From positions 153,302 to 217,301 of the forward strand of contig NZ_BMMF01000013.1 of the NCBI RefSeq assembly GCF_014645695.1: a DNA stretch of 64,000 bases. The letters are read 5' to 3'. Of the stretch, positions 18,095-26,774 are shown piece by piece. Each line of letters starts with the position of its first letter. The stretch's first letter is position 1. The translations under genes were made by a program, and so were the position numbers. A model generated the notes under the pieces. The model did no database searches, was not told the DNA's origin, and saw only the letters and a program-made list of their open reading frames with translations. The DNA comes from Salinarimonas ramus. Its GTDB lineage: Bacteria; Pseudomonadota; Alphaproteobacteria; Rhizobiales; Beijerinckiaceae.

Positions 18095-18907
18095 ATGCGG
18101 ATCGACATGCAGCCGTTCAGTGAGCACCCCCCGTCGACCCCCCGCCCCCGGCCGGCCGCCGCCCGGCCTCCCGGGGACAACGCGCTCGAGCTGTGGACGG
18201 TATCGCTGGCATCGCCACTGTCGATTGAAATGTGGCGCGCGTCAATGCTGGACGAGGCCGAGCGTGACCGTTCCTCGCGATTTCGCTTCGAGCGGGACCG
18301 TAGGCGCTTCGTCCTGCGCCGCGCAGCCCTGCGCGCGATCCTGGCGGAGCGGCTCGGATGCACGCCGGGGGCCGTAAAGCTCGCCGAGGAGCCGCGATTC
18401 GGCCGGCCGTATGTCGACATGGCCGATGCGCCGGGCTTCTCCACCTCGCATTCGGGCGATCTCGCGCTGATCGCAGTCGGCCCCGGTGCGGATCGGGGGC
18501 GATTCGCCGTCGATCTGGAGGAGACGCGGCCGATCGACGACTTCCGGTCCGTGGCCCGGCGCTTCTTCGCGGCCGAGGAGATCGCGGCCATCGCGCAGCA
18601 CGCCGACGAGGCGGCGGCGCGGGCGCACTTCTATCGGATCTGGACCGCCAAGGAGGCCTTCGTGAAGGCGCTCGGCCGAGGGCTCGCGCATCCGCTCGAC
18701 GCCTTCGCGGTCGATGTCGGTCCGCCGCCGCGGGTGATTCGCACGCACGGCGCGCCCGAATGCGACGGCAATCCGGCCGCGTGGTCGCTCGCGCTGTTCG
18801 AGCCCCGTCCCGGCTGGACCGCCGCCCTCGCCGCCACGCCCGCGGACATCGTCGGCGCCGATCTCCCCCCGGTGGGGAACTGGTCAGCGCAGGACATCTC
18901 GTGGTAG
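18095..18907 (+). CDS. Sfp-type 4'-phosphopantetheinyl transferase
   Basis: 270 aa. Key motifs are seen: FSTSHSGDLAL (about 115-125), the Mg-binding AVDLEE (Asp140, Glu142) and WTAKEAFVKA (Trp183, Lys186, Glu187, Lys191). It transfers phosphopantetheine from CoA to the serines of the ACP and PCP domains, so it activates the whole assembly line encoded around it. Two in-frame ATGs (18095, 18107) are possible and neither has a clear Shine-Dalgarno; the first 30 residues are Pro-rich and may not be conserved. It is read divergently from the starter operon and is followed after 34 bases by the AspH-like gene. Confidence 0.93.
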   Translation: MRIDMQPFSEHPPSTPRPRPAAARPPGDNALELWTVSLASPLSIEMWRASMLDEAERDRSSRFRFERDRRRFVLRRAALRAILAERLGCTPGAVKLAEEPRFGRPYVDMADAPGFSTSHSGDLALIAVGPGADRGRFAVDLEETRPIDDFRSVARRFFAAEEIAAIAQHADEAAARAHFYRIWTAKEAFVKALGRGLAHPLDAFAVDVGPPPRVIRTHGAPECDGNPAAWSLALFEPRPGWTAALAATPADIVGADLPPVGNWSAQDISW

Positions 18908-18941
18908 CTAGCGGGAAAGCGAAGCCGCGCCGGAGACGTCC

Positions 18942-19493
18942 ATGTTCCTCGACACGTCGCAGTTCGAGTTCACCCGCCGCCTCGAAGCCGGCTGGCGCGA
19001 CATCCTCCAGGAGCTCGAGGACCTCGAGGCGGGCGAGATGATCCCCTGGCCCGAGCGCCACCTCTACGGCCAGGGCTGGGACGCCTACGGCTTCTATCTC
19101 CTCGGCGATCGCTTCGACGAGAACTGCGCGCGCTGCCCGAAGACGACGGCGATACTGGAGACGATCCCCGGCCTGCGCAGCGCCGGCTTCTCCGTGCTGC
19201 AGCCGGGCGCCCACATCACCCCGCACGTGGGCTACTCGCACGCGCTCTACGTGGGGCATCTCGGCCTGATCGTGCCGGAGAACTGCGCGATCCGGGTGGG
19301 GCGCGACACCTACCATTGGACGCCCGGCGAGTTCATGGCCTTCAACGACATGATCGAGCACGAGGCCTGGAATCGCGACACGACGCGACGCGTGGTGCTG
19401 CTCATCGAGTTCCTGCGCCCGGGCAAGACCGAGGTCGACCTCGCCATGTCGCCGGAGCTCGCGGCGGCGCTGAAGGACGGCAAGCCGGCCTGA
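18942..19493 (+). CDS. Aspartyl/asparaginyl beta-hydroxylase family protein
   Basis: 183 aa. It shows the AspH fold signature: PHVGYSH, GHLGLIVPENCAIRVG (short form, His106), WTPGEFMAFND and EHEAWN (His140). His106 and His140 are the likely iron ligands, and the conserved Arg for 2-oxoglutarate follows. In lipopeptide loci such proteins hydroxylate Asp/Asn-type or other residues; the substrate here is unknown. GGAGAC lies just before the ATG. It ends only 18 bases from the convergent end of the C-A-C-A-TE NRPS gene, with no hairpin between, so read-through from both sides is possible. Confidence 0.8.
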   Translation: MFLDTSQFEFTRRLEAGWRDILQELEDLEAGEMIPWPERHLYGQGWDAYGFYLLGDRFDENCARCPKTTAILETIPGLRSAGFSVLQPGAHITPHVGYSHALYVGHLGLIVPENCAIRVGRDTYHWTPGEFMAFNDMIEHEAWNRDTTRRVVLLIEFLRPGKTEVDLAMSPELAAALKDGKPA

Positions 19494-19511
19494 GGCGCAC
19501 AAACGCGCCCT

Positions 19512-22500
19512 TCAGGTCGCGTGCGCCAGCCGATCGGCGAGCCAGGCCGCGACCCGCGCGGCGTTCTCGCCGCGCAGCACGTCGACGTGATCGCCGGGCA
19601 CGGTCTCGACGCTGATCGCGCCGCGCACGAAGCGCCCCCAGCCGAGGGCCTCGTCCGCCATCTGCGCGGGATCGGTCCCCGCGAGGTCCTCCGCGCTCGG
19701 GCTCGCGCAGCGCAGCAGCGCGAGCGGTCCGTCGTAGGGGCCCGGGCGATAGGTGGCGCGCGCGAGCCCCGCGCCGCGGGTCGCCGCCAGCGTGGCGCCG
19801 AGATCGAGGGCGGAGGCGAGCCCGTCGAGCACGCCGCCCGATTCGAGCGTGCGCCGCACGAAGGCGAGGCGCTCCTCGGCGGGGATCGCCGCCACGGCGT
19901 CGGCCGTGAGCGTCGGCGCGCCGCCGCCGTAGCGCTCGAGGATCGTCCCGAGCTCGGCCAGCAGCGCCGCCTCGCCGAGCCCGGCATCGCCCGAGGGCTC
20001 CGCCGGCGGGGCGAGGGTGTCGATGATCGCGAGGAGCGTGGGCGGCATACCCGCCGCCGCCTCCTGGCGCGCCGCCTCGAAGGCGACGAGGCCGCCATAG
20101 GAATAGCCGGCGATCGCGAGGGTGCCCTCCGGCTGGACGGAGCGCATCGCGTCGCGATAGGCGCGGGCGAGCGCGACGAGATCGCCGCTCTCGATCCCGG
20201 CGGCGCCCGCCAGCTCCGGTGCCTGGATCGCGTGGAGCGGGCGCGCGCCGGGGAACGCGCGCGCGGCCTCGATGTAGCAGATCACCGCGCCCAGCGCCGG
20301 GTGGACGAGGAAGAGCGGCGCGCCCTTCCCCTCCGGTCGCAGCGGGACGAGGAGCGCGGAGCGACCAGTGGCCGTGCGCTCGCCCTCCGAGACGAGCCGC
20401 GCCACGCCCTCGATCGTCGGATCGCGAAGGAAGCCGGCGAGATCGACGCGGCCCGGCCAACGCTGCTCCAGGCGCCCCACCGCGCGCAGGACCTGCAGCG
20501 AATGCCCGCCGAGATCCGCCGTGAAATGGTCTCGCACGCCGATGCTCGCGGCATCCGCCTCCCCGCGGCCGAGGATCGCGAGCAGGATCGTCGCGATCTC
20601 CCGCGAAACCGCGTCCGCGGGGGGGCCGCCGCGCCCGCCGCGCATGGTGGCCGCCCCCGGCTCCGGCAGCGCGCCGCGATCGAGCTTCCCGCTCGACGTC
20701 AGCGGGAGCGCGTCGAGCACGATCCAGTCGCCCGGGCGCATCACCTCCGGCAGGCGCTCGGCGAGCGCCGCCTTCAGCGTCGTGAGAGCGGCCGGATCGT
20801 CCGCGGGCCCGACGACGTAGGCGATCAGCCGGCCGTCACCGGAGGCTCCCTTGCGGTAGACGATCGCGCAATCGCGTACGCCCGGACAGGCGCGCAGCAC
20901 CGCCTCGATCTCGGCGAGCTCGACGCGCTGGCCGCGGATCTTCACCTGCCAGTCGATGCGCCCGAGATAATCGAGGCCGCCGTCCGCGCGGCGGGCGACG
21001 AGATCGCCGGTGCGGTACACGCGGTCCCCCGGCCGCGTGAGCCCGTCGCGCCCGGCGAGCGGGTCGGGCACGAAGCGCTCCGCCGTGAGGTCCGGGCGCG
21101 CGATGTAGCCGCGCGCGATCGCGACGCCGCCGATCAGCAGCTCGCCGGGCACCCCCACGGGGCAGGGATGACCGTGCGGATCGACGACGCGCAGGACGAC
21201 GCCGTCGATGGCCCGGCCCATGGGTACGGACGCGCCCGTGTCTTCGGGCGCGCAGAGCCAGTGCGAGACCTCGATCGCCGCCTCGGTCGGGCCGTAGAGG
21301 TTGAGGATCTCGACGCCCGCATGCTCCCGGCAGCGGTCCCGCAGGTCGCCCGAGACGGCCTCTCCGCTGCACACGATCCGCCGCAGCGCGCGGCAGCGCC
21401 GGGGGCGGGCGGGGTCCTCGAGGAAGAGCTGCAGCATCGAGGGCACGAAGTGCATGAGCGTCACCGCCTCGCGCTCGGCGAGATCGGCGAGGTAGGCGGG
21501 ATCGCGGTGGCCGCCGGGACGCGCGATCACCAGCGTCGCGCCCACGCTCAGCGGCCAGAGCCATTCCCACACGGAGACGTCGAACGTGAAGGGCGTCTTC
21601 TGCATCACCCGGTCGTCGGGCCCGATCGGATAGGCGCTCTGGCCCCAGGCGATGCGATTGGCGAGGCCCCGGCGCGTATTGACCACGCCCTTCGGCCGTC
21701 CCGTCGAGCCGGACGTGTAGAACACGTAGACCGGATCGTCCGGGCTCCCCGTCGGCGCCGGCGGCTGCGCCCGCGCGTCGGCCCAGGGCGGCGCCGGATC
21801 GTCGAGGGCGACCACCCTGGAACCGGCGGGCAGGTTTTCGGCCAGCCGAGACGTCGTCAGGACGAGGCACGGGCGCGCCTCGTCGAGCATCTGCGCGAGG
21901 CGCGGCGCCGGCACGTCGAGGCCGAGCGGCAGGAACGACCCACCGGCCTTCATCACCGCGAGCATCGCCTCGACGAGGGCGAAGGAGCGCTCGAGATGGA
22001 GCGCCACGACGACCTCCGGGCCGATGCCCTCGGCGCGCAGCCAATGTGCGAGCCGGTTCGCGCGCGCCTCGAGGTCGGCATAGGACAGCGCCTCCCCCTC
22101 GAGCACCAGCGCCGTCGCCTCGGGGGTCTCCGCCGCACGCGTGGAGACGAGGGTGGCCGGATCGACGAAGGGCGGCGCCGGCGGGCCGGCATCGTGGCGC
22201 GCGGCATCGTCCGGCAAGCAGGCGGGCCAGGCGCCGAGCGGGCCGTTCGCCGCGTCCGGCAGGGTTTCGAGCGCCGTGCGCAGCGCCGCCGCGAAAGCAC
22301 GGGTGCGCGCGCCCGACAGGCGGCTCTCGTCGTGCACGAGGCGAAGCGCCGTGCGCTCCGCCACCTCGACGATGATCGTCAGCGGATAATCCGTGCGCGC
22401 CGCGACGGGATCTGCGGTGACGGCGAGCTCCGCGGGGCGCGCGCCCCCGGGCGGGAGGCTCTGCACCACGACGAGCGTGTCGAAAGGCGCCGCACCCGCC

Positions 22501-25500
22501 GGCACGTCGGCGAGGCGCTGCAGCTCCGCGAGCGAGAGGAAGGCGCGCGCCTGCATCTCCGCGAGATCGCGCTGCGCCGTGGCGAGGAAGGCGGCGAGCG
22601 GGACGTGCGGGTCGAGGACGAGGCGGTAGGGCAGCGTGTTGATGAAGAGCCCCACCATCTCCTCGACGCCGTCGAGCTCCGCCGGGCGCCCGGAGACGAT
22701 CATTCCGCTCGCCACGTCTCGCCGGCGCAGGTGGCGCGAGAGGACGAGCGCCCAGGCGACCTGGACGAGCGTGTTGAGCGTGAGCCCCCGCGCGGCGGCG
22801 AAGTCCCGCAGCCGCTCGTCCGCCGCCGGATCGAGGATCTCCGAGGCCTCCCGCCAGGCCGGCTCGCCGCTCGCGGCACCGTCGGCGACGAGGGCGGGCG
22901 TGTCGAAGCCCGCGAGCCGCTCGCGCCACCAGGCGCGCGCCGCCGCCTGATCGCGCCCCGCGATCCAGGCGAGATGGTCCGAGAAGGCCGGCGCCACGGC
23001 ATCCGGCGCGGCGCGCCCGTCGCGCTCGGCCGCATAGAAGGCGAAGAGGTCACGCTCGATGATGGCGAAGGACCAGCCGTCCACCATGACGTGATGGCAG
23101 GCCCAGAACACCTCCCATTCCTGCGCGCCCAGGCGCACGAGGGTGCAGCGCACGAGGGGCGCGGCCTCGAGATCGAACCCGGCGCCGGCCTCCTCGGCGT
23201 CCAACCGCCCGAGGGCGGCCACGCGGGCGGGCGCGTCGAGGGCGGAGAGGTCGATCCGCGAGACGGTCATCTCGACCCGCTCCTCGACGATCTGCACCGG
23301 CCGCTCGCGTCCTCGCCAGGCGATGCGCGTGCGCAGAGCCTCGTGGCGCGCGAGGAGCCGGTTCCAGGCGCGCTCCAGCGCGTTCGGGTCGAGGGGGCCT
23401 GCGACGTGCAGCCGGAAACGCTGGACGTAGAGCGGCAGGTCCGGCCGGCGCAGGCAGTGGAAGAGGAGGCCCTCCTGCAGCGGGGACAGCGGCAGCTCGC
23501 CGCTCGCGTCTGCGTGCGCGCGCGCCTCGCCCTGCGCCACGCTCTCCACCAGCGGCGCTAGGCCGGCGATGGTGGGGTTGGCGAAGAGCTGCACCGCCGT
23601 GAAGCCGAGGCCTGCGGCGCGGGCGCGCGAGACGAGCCGCACGCTCGTGATCGAATCGCCGCCGAGCTCGAAGAAGCTCTCGTCACGGCCCGGCGGCTCG
23701 ATCTCCAGCACATCGGCCCAGACCGCGGCGAGCCGGCTCTCGATCCCCTCCCGCGGCGGCTCGCCGGTGCCGAGCGCGGGCCGCGCCTGCGGATCGGGCG
23801 GGGGCAGCGCGCGGCGGTCGATCTTGCCGTGCGGCGTCAGCGGCATGGCGTCGAGGCGCACGTAGAAGGACGGGCGCAGCCATATCGGCAGATGCGCCGC
23901 CGCATGCGCGCGCAGGGCGGGTTCGTCGAGGGGCGCACCGCTCGCAATCCACCAGGCGACGAGGACGTCGCGGCCCTCGTGGGAGACGGCGCGCACGACC
24001 ACCTGCGCCACGCCCGGATGGCGCGCGAGCGCCGCCTGCGCCTCGCCCGGCTCGACGCGAAAGCCGCGGATCTTCACCTGATCGTCGATGCGCCCGACAT
24101 AGCGCACCCGCCCGTCCGGCAGCCGGCAGCCGAGGTCGCCCGTGAGGTACATCCGCTCGCCGGGCGCCTGCGCGAACGGATCCGGCCGAAAGCGCTCCGC
24201 GGTGAGGTCGGCGCGGCCGACATAGCCGCGCGTCACCGCCGGACCCGCGAGCGCGATCTCGCCGAGCGCTCCCACGGGCACCGGGTTCAGGGCGGCGTCG
24301 ACGAGGTGGAGGCGCATGTTCGCGACAGGCCTGCCGATGGCGGGCGCCTCGCCGGCCGTGCAGATCTCGCCGCTCGCCCAGACGGTGGTCTCCGTCGGGC
24401 CGTACGCGTTGACCATGGAGCGGCCCGTGGCGAAGCGCGTCGCGAGCGCCGCCGGGCAGGCCTCGCCCGCGACGACGAGGCTCCGCAGCCCGGCGAGCTC
24501 GCCCTCCGGCAGCGCGGAGAGGACCGATGGCGGGATCGTCATCATGCTCACCCGCGCCTCGCGCAGGAGCGCGAGGAAGGCCTCGTCCGGCTGCGGCGCG
24601 CCGTCGGGATGCAGGACGAGCGTCGCTCCCGCCCGCCAGACGAGGGCGAGCTCCCAGACGAAGGCGTCGAAGGTGACGGCCGAGACCTGCATCACCCGAT
24701 CCTGCGGCGTCAGGCGAAACGCCTGAGCTTGCGCCTCGCACAGAGCCGAGAGGCCGCGATGGTGCCCCATGACGCCCTTGGGCATCCCGGTGGAGCCGGA
24801 CGTGTAGATGACGTAGGCGAGCTGGTCGGGGTCGATCGCGACGTCGAGGCGGGTCTCCTCGGAGCTCGCCTCGTCGGCATCGACGTCGATGACGGGTGCC
24901 GCGACCGGCGGGAGCAGGGCCGCGCCGGCTTCGTCGGCGAGGATCACCGCGGGGCGGGCGTCCTCCAGGATCGCGCGCCAGCGGCCCGAGGCCTGGGCGG
25001 GATCGAGGACGAGGATCGCGCCGCCGGTCTTGAGAGCCGCGAGCACGGCGCAGACGAGGCGCGGCCCGCGGGCGATCGAGAGCGCGACGACCCGCTCCGG
25101 CCCGGCGCCGGCCGCCGCCGCGCGCCGCGCGAGCCGGTTCGCCTCGCGCTCGAGCCGCGCATGGCTCCACGCCTCGTCCCCGTGGATCAGAGCCGGATGG
25201 GCCGGATCGCGATCGTGCGCCGCCTCGAAGTGGCGATGGAGCCCGACAACCTCCGGCAGCGGACGTGCCGTCGCGTTCCAGGCGCCGCGCTCGAGGCGCA
25301 TCACCTCCTCGCCGCCCAGCGCGACATGCGCGAAGGGCCGCTCGGGCTCCGCGAGGACGCAGGCGACGGCCCGGCGCACCGCGTTCGCGAGCCCCGCCAT
25401 CGCCTCCGCGGCATGGAGCCGGCGGTCGTACTCGATGGCGCCCCCCAGGCGCGACCCGTCGTCGACCATGGAGAAGGCGAGGTCGAATTTCGGTGCGAAG

Positions 25501-26774
25501 GTCTTCGGCCCGCCGTCGGGCACCGGCTCGAAGCGCACCGCGCCGCCGGCGGCGTCGTCCGGCCCGCGCCGGCCCTCCTCCGTGCGCAGGCTCAGCACCA
25601 CGTTGAAGAGCGGCTGGCGCTCGCCCTGGCGCTCCAGCGCGCGCACCACGCGATCGAAGGGCAGGTCCTGGTGCGCGAAGGCGCGCCGCACGGTCTCGGA
25701 GATGCGCCGGCAGGCCTCGGCGAAGCCGGGCTCGCCGGAGAGGTCCGTTCGCAGGGCGAGCTGGTTCACGAAGAGCCCGATCAGCTCCGCGTGCTCGGCG
25801 CGGGAACGCACCGAGGCCTCCGTGCCGACGACGACGTCCGTCGTGCGGGCGTAGCGCGACAGGACGAGCTTCAGGATGGCGAGGAAGCCGACATAGAGGC
25901 TGATGCGCTGCGTGCGGCAGAAGGCCTTGAAGGCGGAATAATGCGGCTCGTCGATGCCGAAGGGCAGCGTACCGACGGCGTCCACGGCCTCGCGCGCATC
26001 CGCCGTGCGCGGCAGGGCGATGCCGTCGGGCGCGTCGGCGAGCGCCTCCTTCCAGAAGGCGATCGCCGCCTCGGCACGCGGCCCCGCGAGGGTCGCCGCC
26101 TCCTCGCGCGCGACGTCGGCATAGCGCGCGGGCAGCCGCGGCAGGTCCGGCGCGCCGCCGGCGGAGAACGCGTGGTAGGCGTGCGCCAGCTCGCGCATCA
26201 GGATCGCCGCCGACCAGCCGTCGATCGCGATGTGGTGGACGACGACGTGCAGGACGGCGTCGTCCTCGGACATCATGTAGAGCGTCGCCCGCAGGACCTC
26301 GCGGGCGAGGTCGACGGGCGAGGAGCCGTCCTGCGCCGCCCGCTCGTCGACGACGCGGAGCGCCTCCTCGGGCGGCCGGTCGCCGAGCTCGACGACCCGC
26401 CAGCGCGGCGCCGCCGGCTCGACGATCCCGACGACCTCGCCGTCACGCTCCTCGTGGCGCGTGCGCAGGATCGCGTGGCGCTCCACGACGCAGGCGAGCG
26501 CCCGGCGAACGATGTCGCGATCGACGGGCCCGCGCAGGCGCACGGCCAGCGGCACGTTGTAGGCCGCGCGGCCGGGGTCGCGGCGGTCGAGATACCACAT
26601 TCGCCGCTGCGCGCTGGTGAGGCGGACCGGCCCCTCCTCGGCTGCGGGCGTACTCTCGACAGGCGCGGCCGCGGGTGTCGCGCGCCGTGCGGCGAGCGCC
26701 TGCTCCAGCGCCCGGCGCTTCTCCGGCGAGAGCGCGCGAATGCGCTCGGAGAGCGAGGCGTCCGCCCCGCTCAC
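19512..26774 (-). CDS. Terminal NRPS: C-A(Phe-like)-PCP-C-A(Ser)-PCP-TE
   Basis: 2420 aa. Domains: N-terminal docking-like helix (1-45); C1 (46-490, HHIAIDG 180-186); A (515-990, residues D-A-W-T-V-A-A-V-W, close to the phenylalanine code); PCP (Ser1041); C2 (1093-1530, HHVMVDG 1227-1233, with a PLSPLQEGLLFH start); A (1538-2035, D-V-W-H-V-S-L-I-E, serine-like); PCP (Ser2092); thioesterase (2140-2420, GYSYG Ser2225, Asp2252, His2396). The TE is complete, so this protein should end the assembly line and release the peptide by cyclisation or hydrolysis. Ring closure onto the beta-amino group, as in iturins, would fit but is inference. The GTG start at 26774 overlaps the stop of the upstream GT-NRPS gene by 3 bases. 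Confidence 0.93.
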   Translation of the reverse strand: MSGADASLSERIRALSPEKRRALEQALAARRATPAAAPVESTPAAEEGPVRLTSAQRRMWYLDRRDPGRAAYNVPLAVRLRGPVDRDIVRRALACVVERHAILRTRHEERDGEVVGIVEPAAPRWRVVELGDRPPEEALRVVDERAAQDGSSPVDLAREVLRATLYMMSEDDAVLHVVVHHIAIDGWSAAILMRELAHAYHAFSAGGAPDLPRLPARYADVAREEAATLAGPRAEAAIAFWKEALADAPDGIALPRTADAREAVDAVGTLPFGIDEPHYSAFKAFCRTQRISLYVGFLAILKLVLSRYARTTDVVVGTEASVRSRAEHAELIGLFVNQLALRTDLSGEPGFAEACRRISETVRRAFAHQDLPFDRVVRALERQGERQPLFNVVLSLRTEEGRRGPDDAAGGAVRFEPVPDGGPKTFAPKFDLAFSMVDDGSRLGGAIEYDRRLHAAEAMAGLANAVRRAVACVLAEPERPFAHVALGGEEVMRLERGAWNATARPLPEVVGLHRHFEAAHDRDPAHPALIHGDEAWSHARLEREANRLARRAAAAGAGPERVVALSIARGPRLVCAVLAALKTGGAILVLDPAQASGRWRAILEDARPAVILADEAGAALLPPVAAPVIDVDADEASSEETRLDVAIDPDQLAYVIYTSGSTGMPKGVMGHHRGLSALCEAQAQAFRLTPQDRVMQVSAVTFDAFVWELALVWRAGATLVLHPDGAPQPDEAFLALLREARVSMMTIPPSVLSALPEGELAGLRSLVVAGEACPAALATRFATGRSMVNAYGPTETTVWASGEICTAGEAPAIGRPVANMRLHLVDAALNPVPVGALGEIALAGPAVTRGYVGRADLTAERFRPDPFAQAPGERMYLTGDLGCRLPDGRVRYVGRIDDQVKIRGFRVEPGEAQAALARHPGVAQVVVRAVSHEGRDVLVAWWIASGAPLDEPALRAHAAAHLPIWLRPSFYVRLDAMPLTPHGKIDRRALPPPDPQARPALGTGEPPREGIESRLAAVWADVLEIEPPGRDESFFELGGDSITSVRLVSRARAAGLGFTAVQLFANPTIAGLAPLVESVAQGEARAHADASGELPLSPLQEGLLFHCLRRPDLPLYVQRFRLHVAGPLDPNALERAWNRLLARHEALRTRIAWRGRERPVQIVEERVEMTVSRIDLSALDAPARVAALGRLDAEEAGAGFDLEAAPLVRCTLVRLGAQEWEVFWACHHVMVDGWSFAIIERDLFAFYAAERDGRAAPDAVAPAFSDHLAWIAGRDQAAARAWWRERLAGFDTPALVADGAASGEPAWREASEILDPAADERLRDFAAARGLTLNTLVQVAWALVLSRHLRRRDVASGMIVSGRPAELDGVEEMVGLFINTLPYRLVLDPHVPLAAFLATAQRDLAEMQARAFLSLAELQRLADVPAGAAPFDTLVVVQSLPPGGARPAELAVTADPVAARTDYPLTIIVEVAERTALRLVHDESRLSGARTRAFAAALRTALETLPDAANGPLGAWPACLPDDAARHDAGPPAPPFVDPATLVSTRAAETPEATALVLEGEALSYADLEARANRLAHWLRAEGIGPEVVVALHLERSFALVEAMLAVMKAGGSFLPLGLDVPAPRLAQMLDEARPCLVLTTSRLAENLPAGSRVVALDDPAPPWADARAQPPAPTGSPDDPVYVFYTSGSTGRPKGVVNTRRGLANRIAWGQSAYPIGPDDRVMQKTPFTFDVSVWEWLWPLSVGATLVIARPGGHRDPAYLADLAEREAVTLMHFVPSMLQLFLEDPARPRRCRALRRIVCSGEAVSGDLRDRCREHAGVEILNLYGPTEAAIEVSHWLCAPEDTGASVPMGRAIDGVVLRVVDPHGHPCPVGVPGELLIGGVAIARGYIARPDLTAERFVPDPLAGRDGLTRPGDRVYRTGDLVARRADGGLDYLGRIDWQVKIRGQRVELAEIEAVLRACPGVRDCAIVYRKGASGDGRLIAYVVGPADDPAALTTLKAALAERLPEVMRPGDWIVLDALPLTSSGKLDRGALPEPGAATMRGGRGGPPADAVSREIATILLAILGRGEADAASIGVRDHFTADLGGHSLQVLRAVGRLEQRWPGRVDLAGFLRDPTIEGVARLVSEGERTATGRSALLVPLRPEGKGAPLFLVHPALGAVICYIEAARAFPGARPLHAIQAPELAGAAGIESGDLVALARAYRDAMRSVQPEGTLAIAGYSYGGLVAFEAARQEAAAGMPPTLLAIIDTLAPPAEPSGDAGLGEAALLAELGTILERYGGGAPTLTADAVAAIPAEERLAFVRRTLESGGVLDGLASALDLGATLAATRGAGLARATYRPGPYDGPLALLRCASPSAEDLAGTDPAQMADEALGWGRFVRGAISVETVPGDHVDVLRGENAARVAAWLADRLAHAT

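Noticed and set aside
19494..19511. Bidirectional terminator between the AspH-like and terminal NRPS genes
   Set aside because: The 18-base gap has no inverted repeat.
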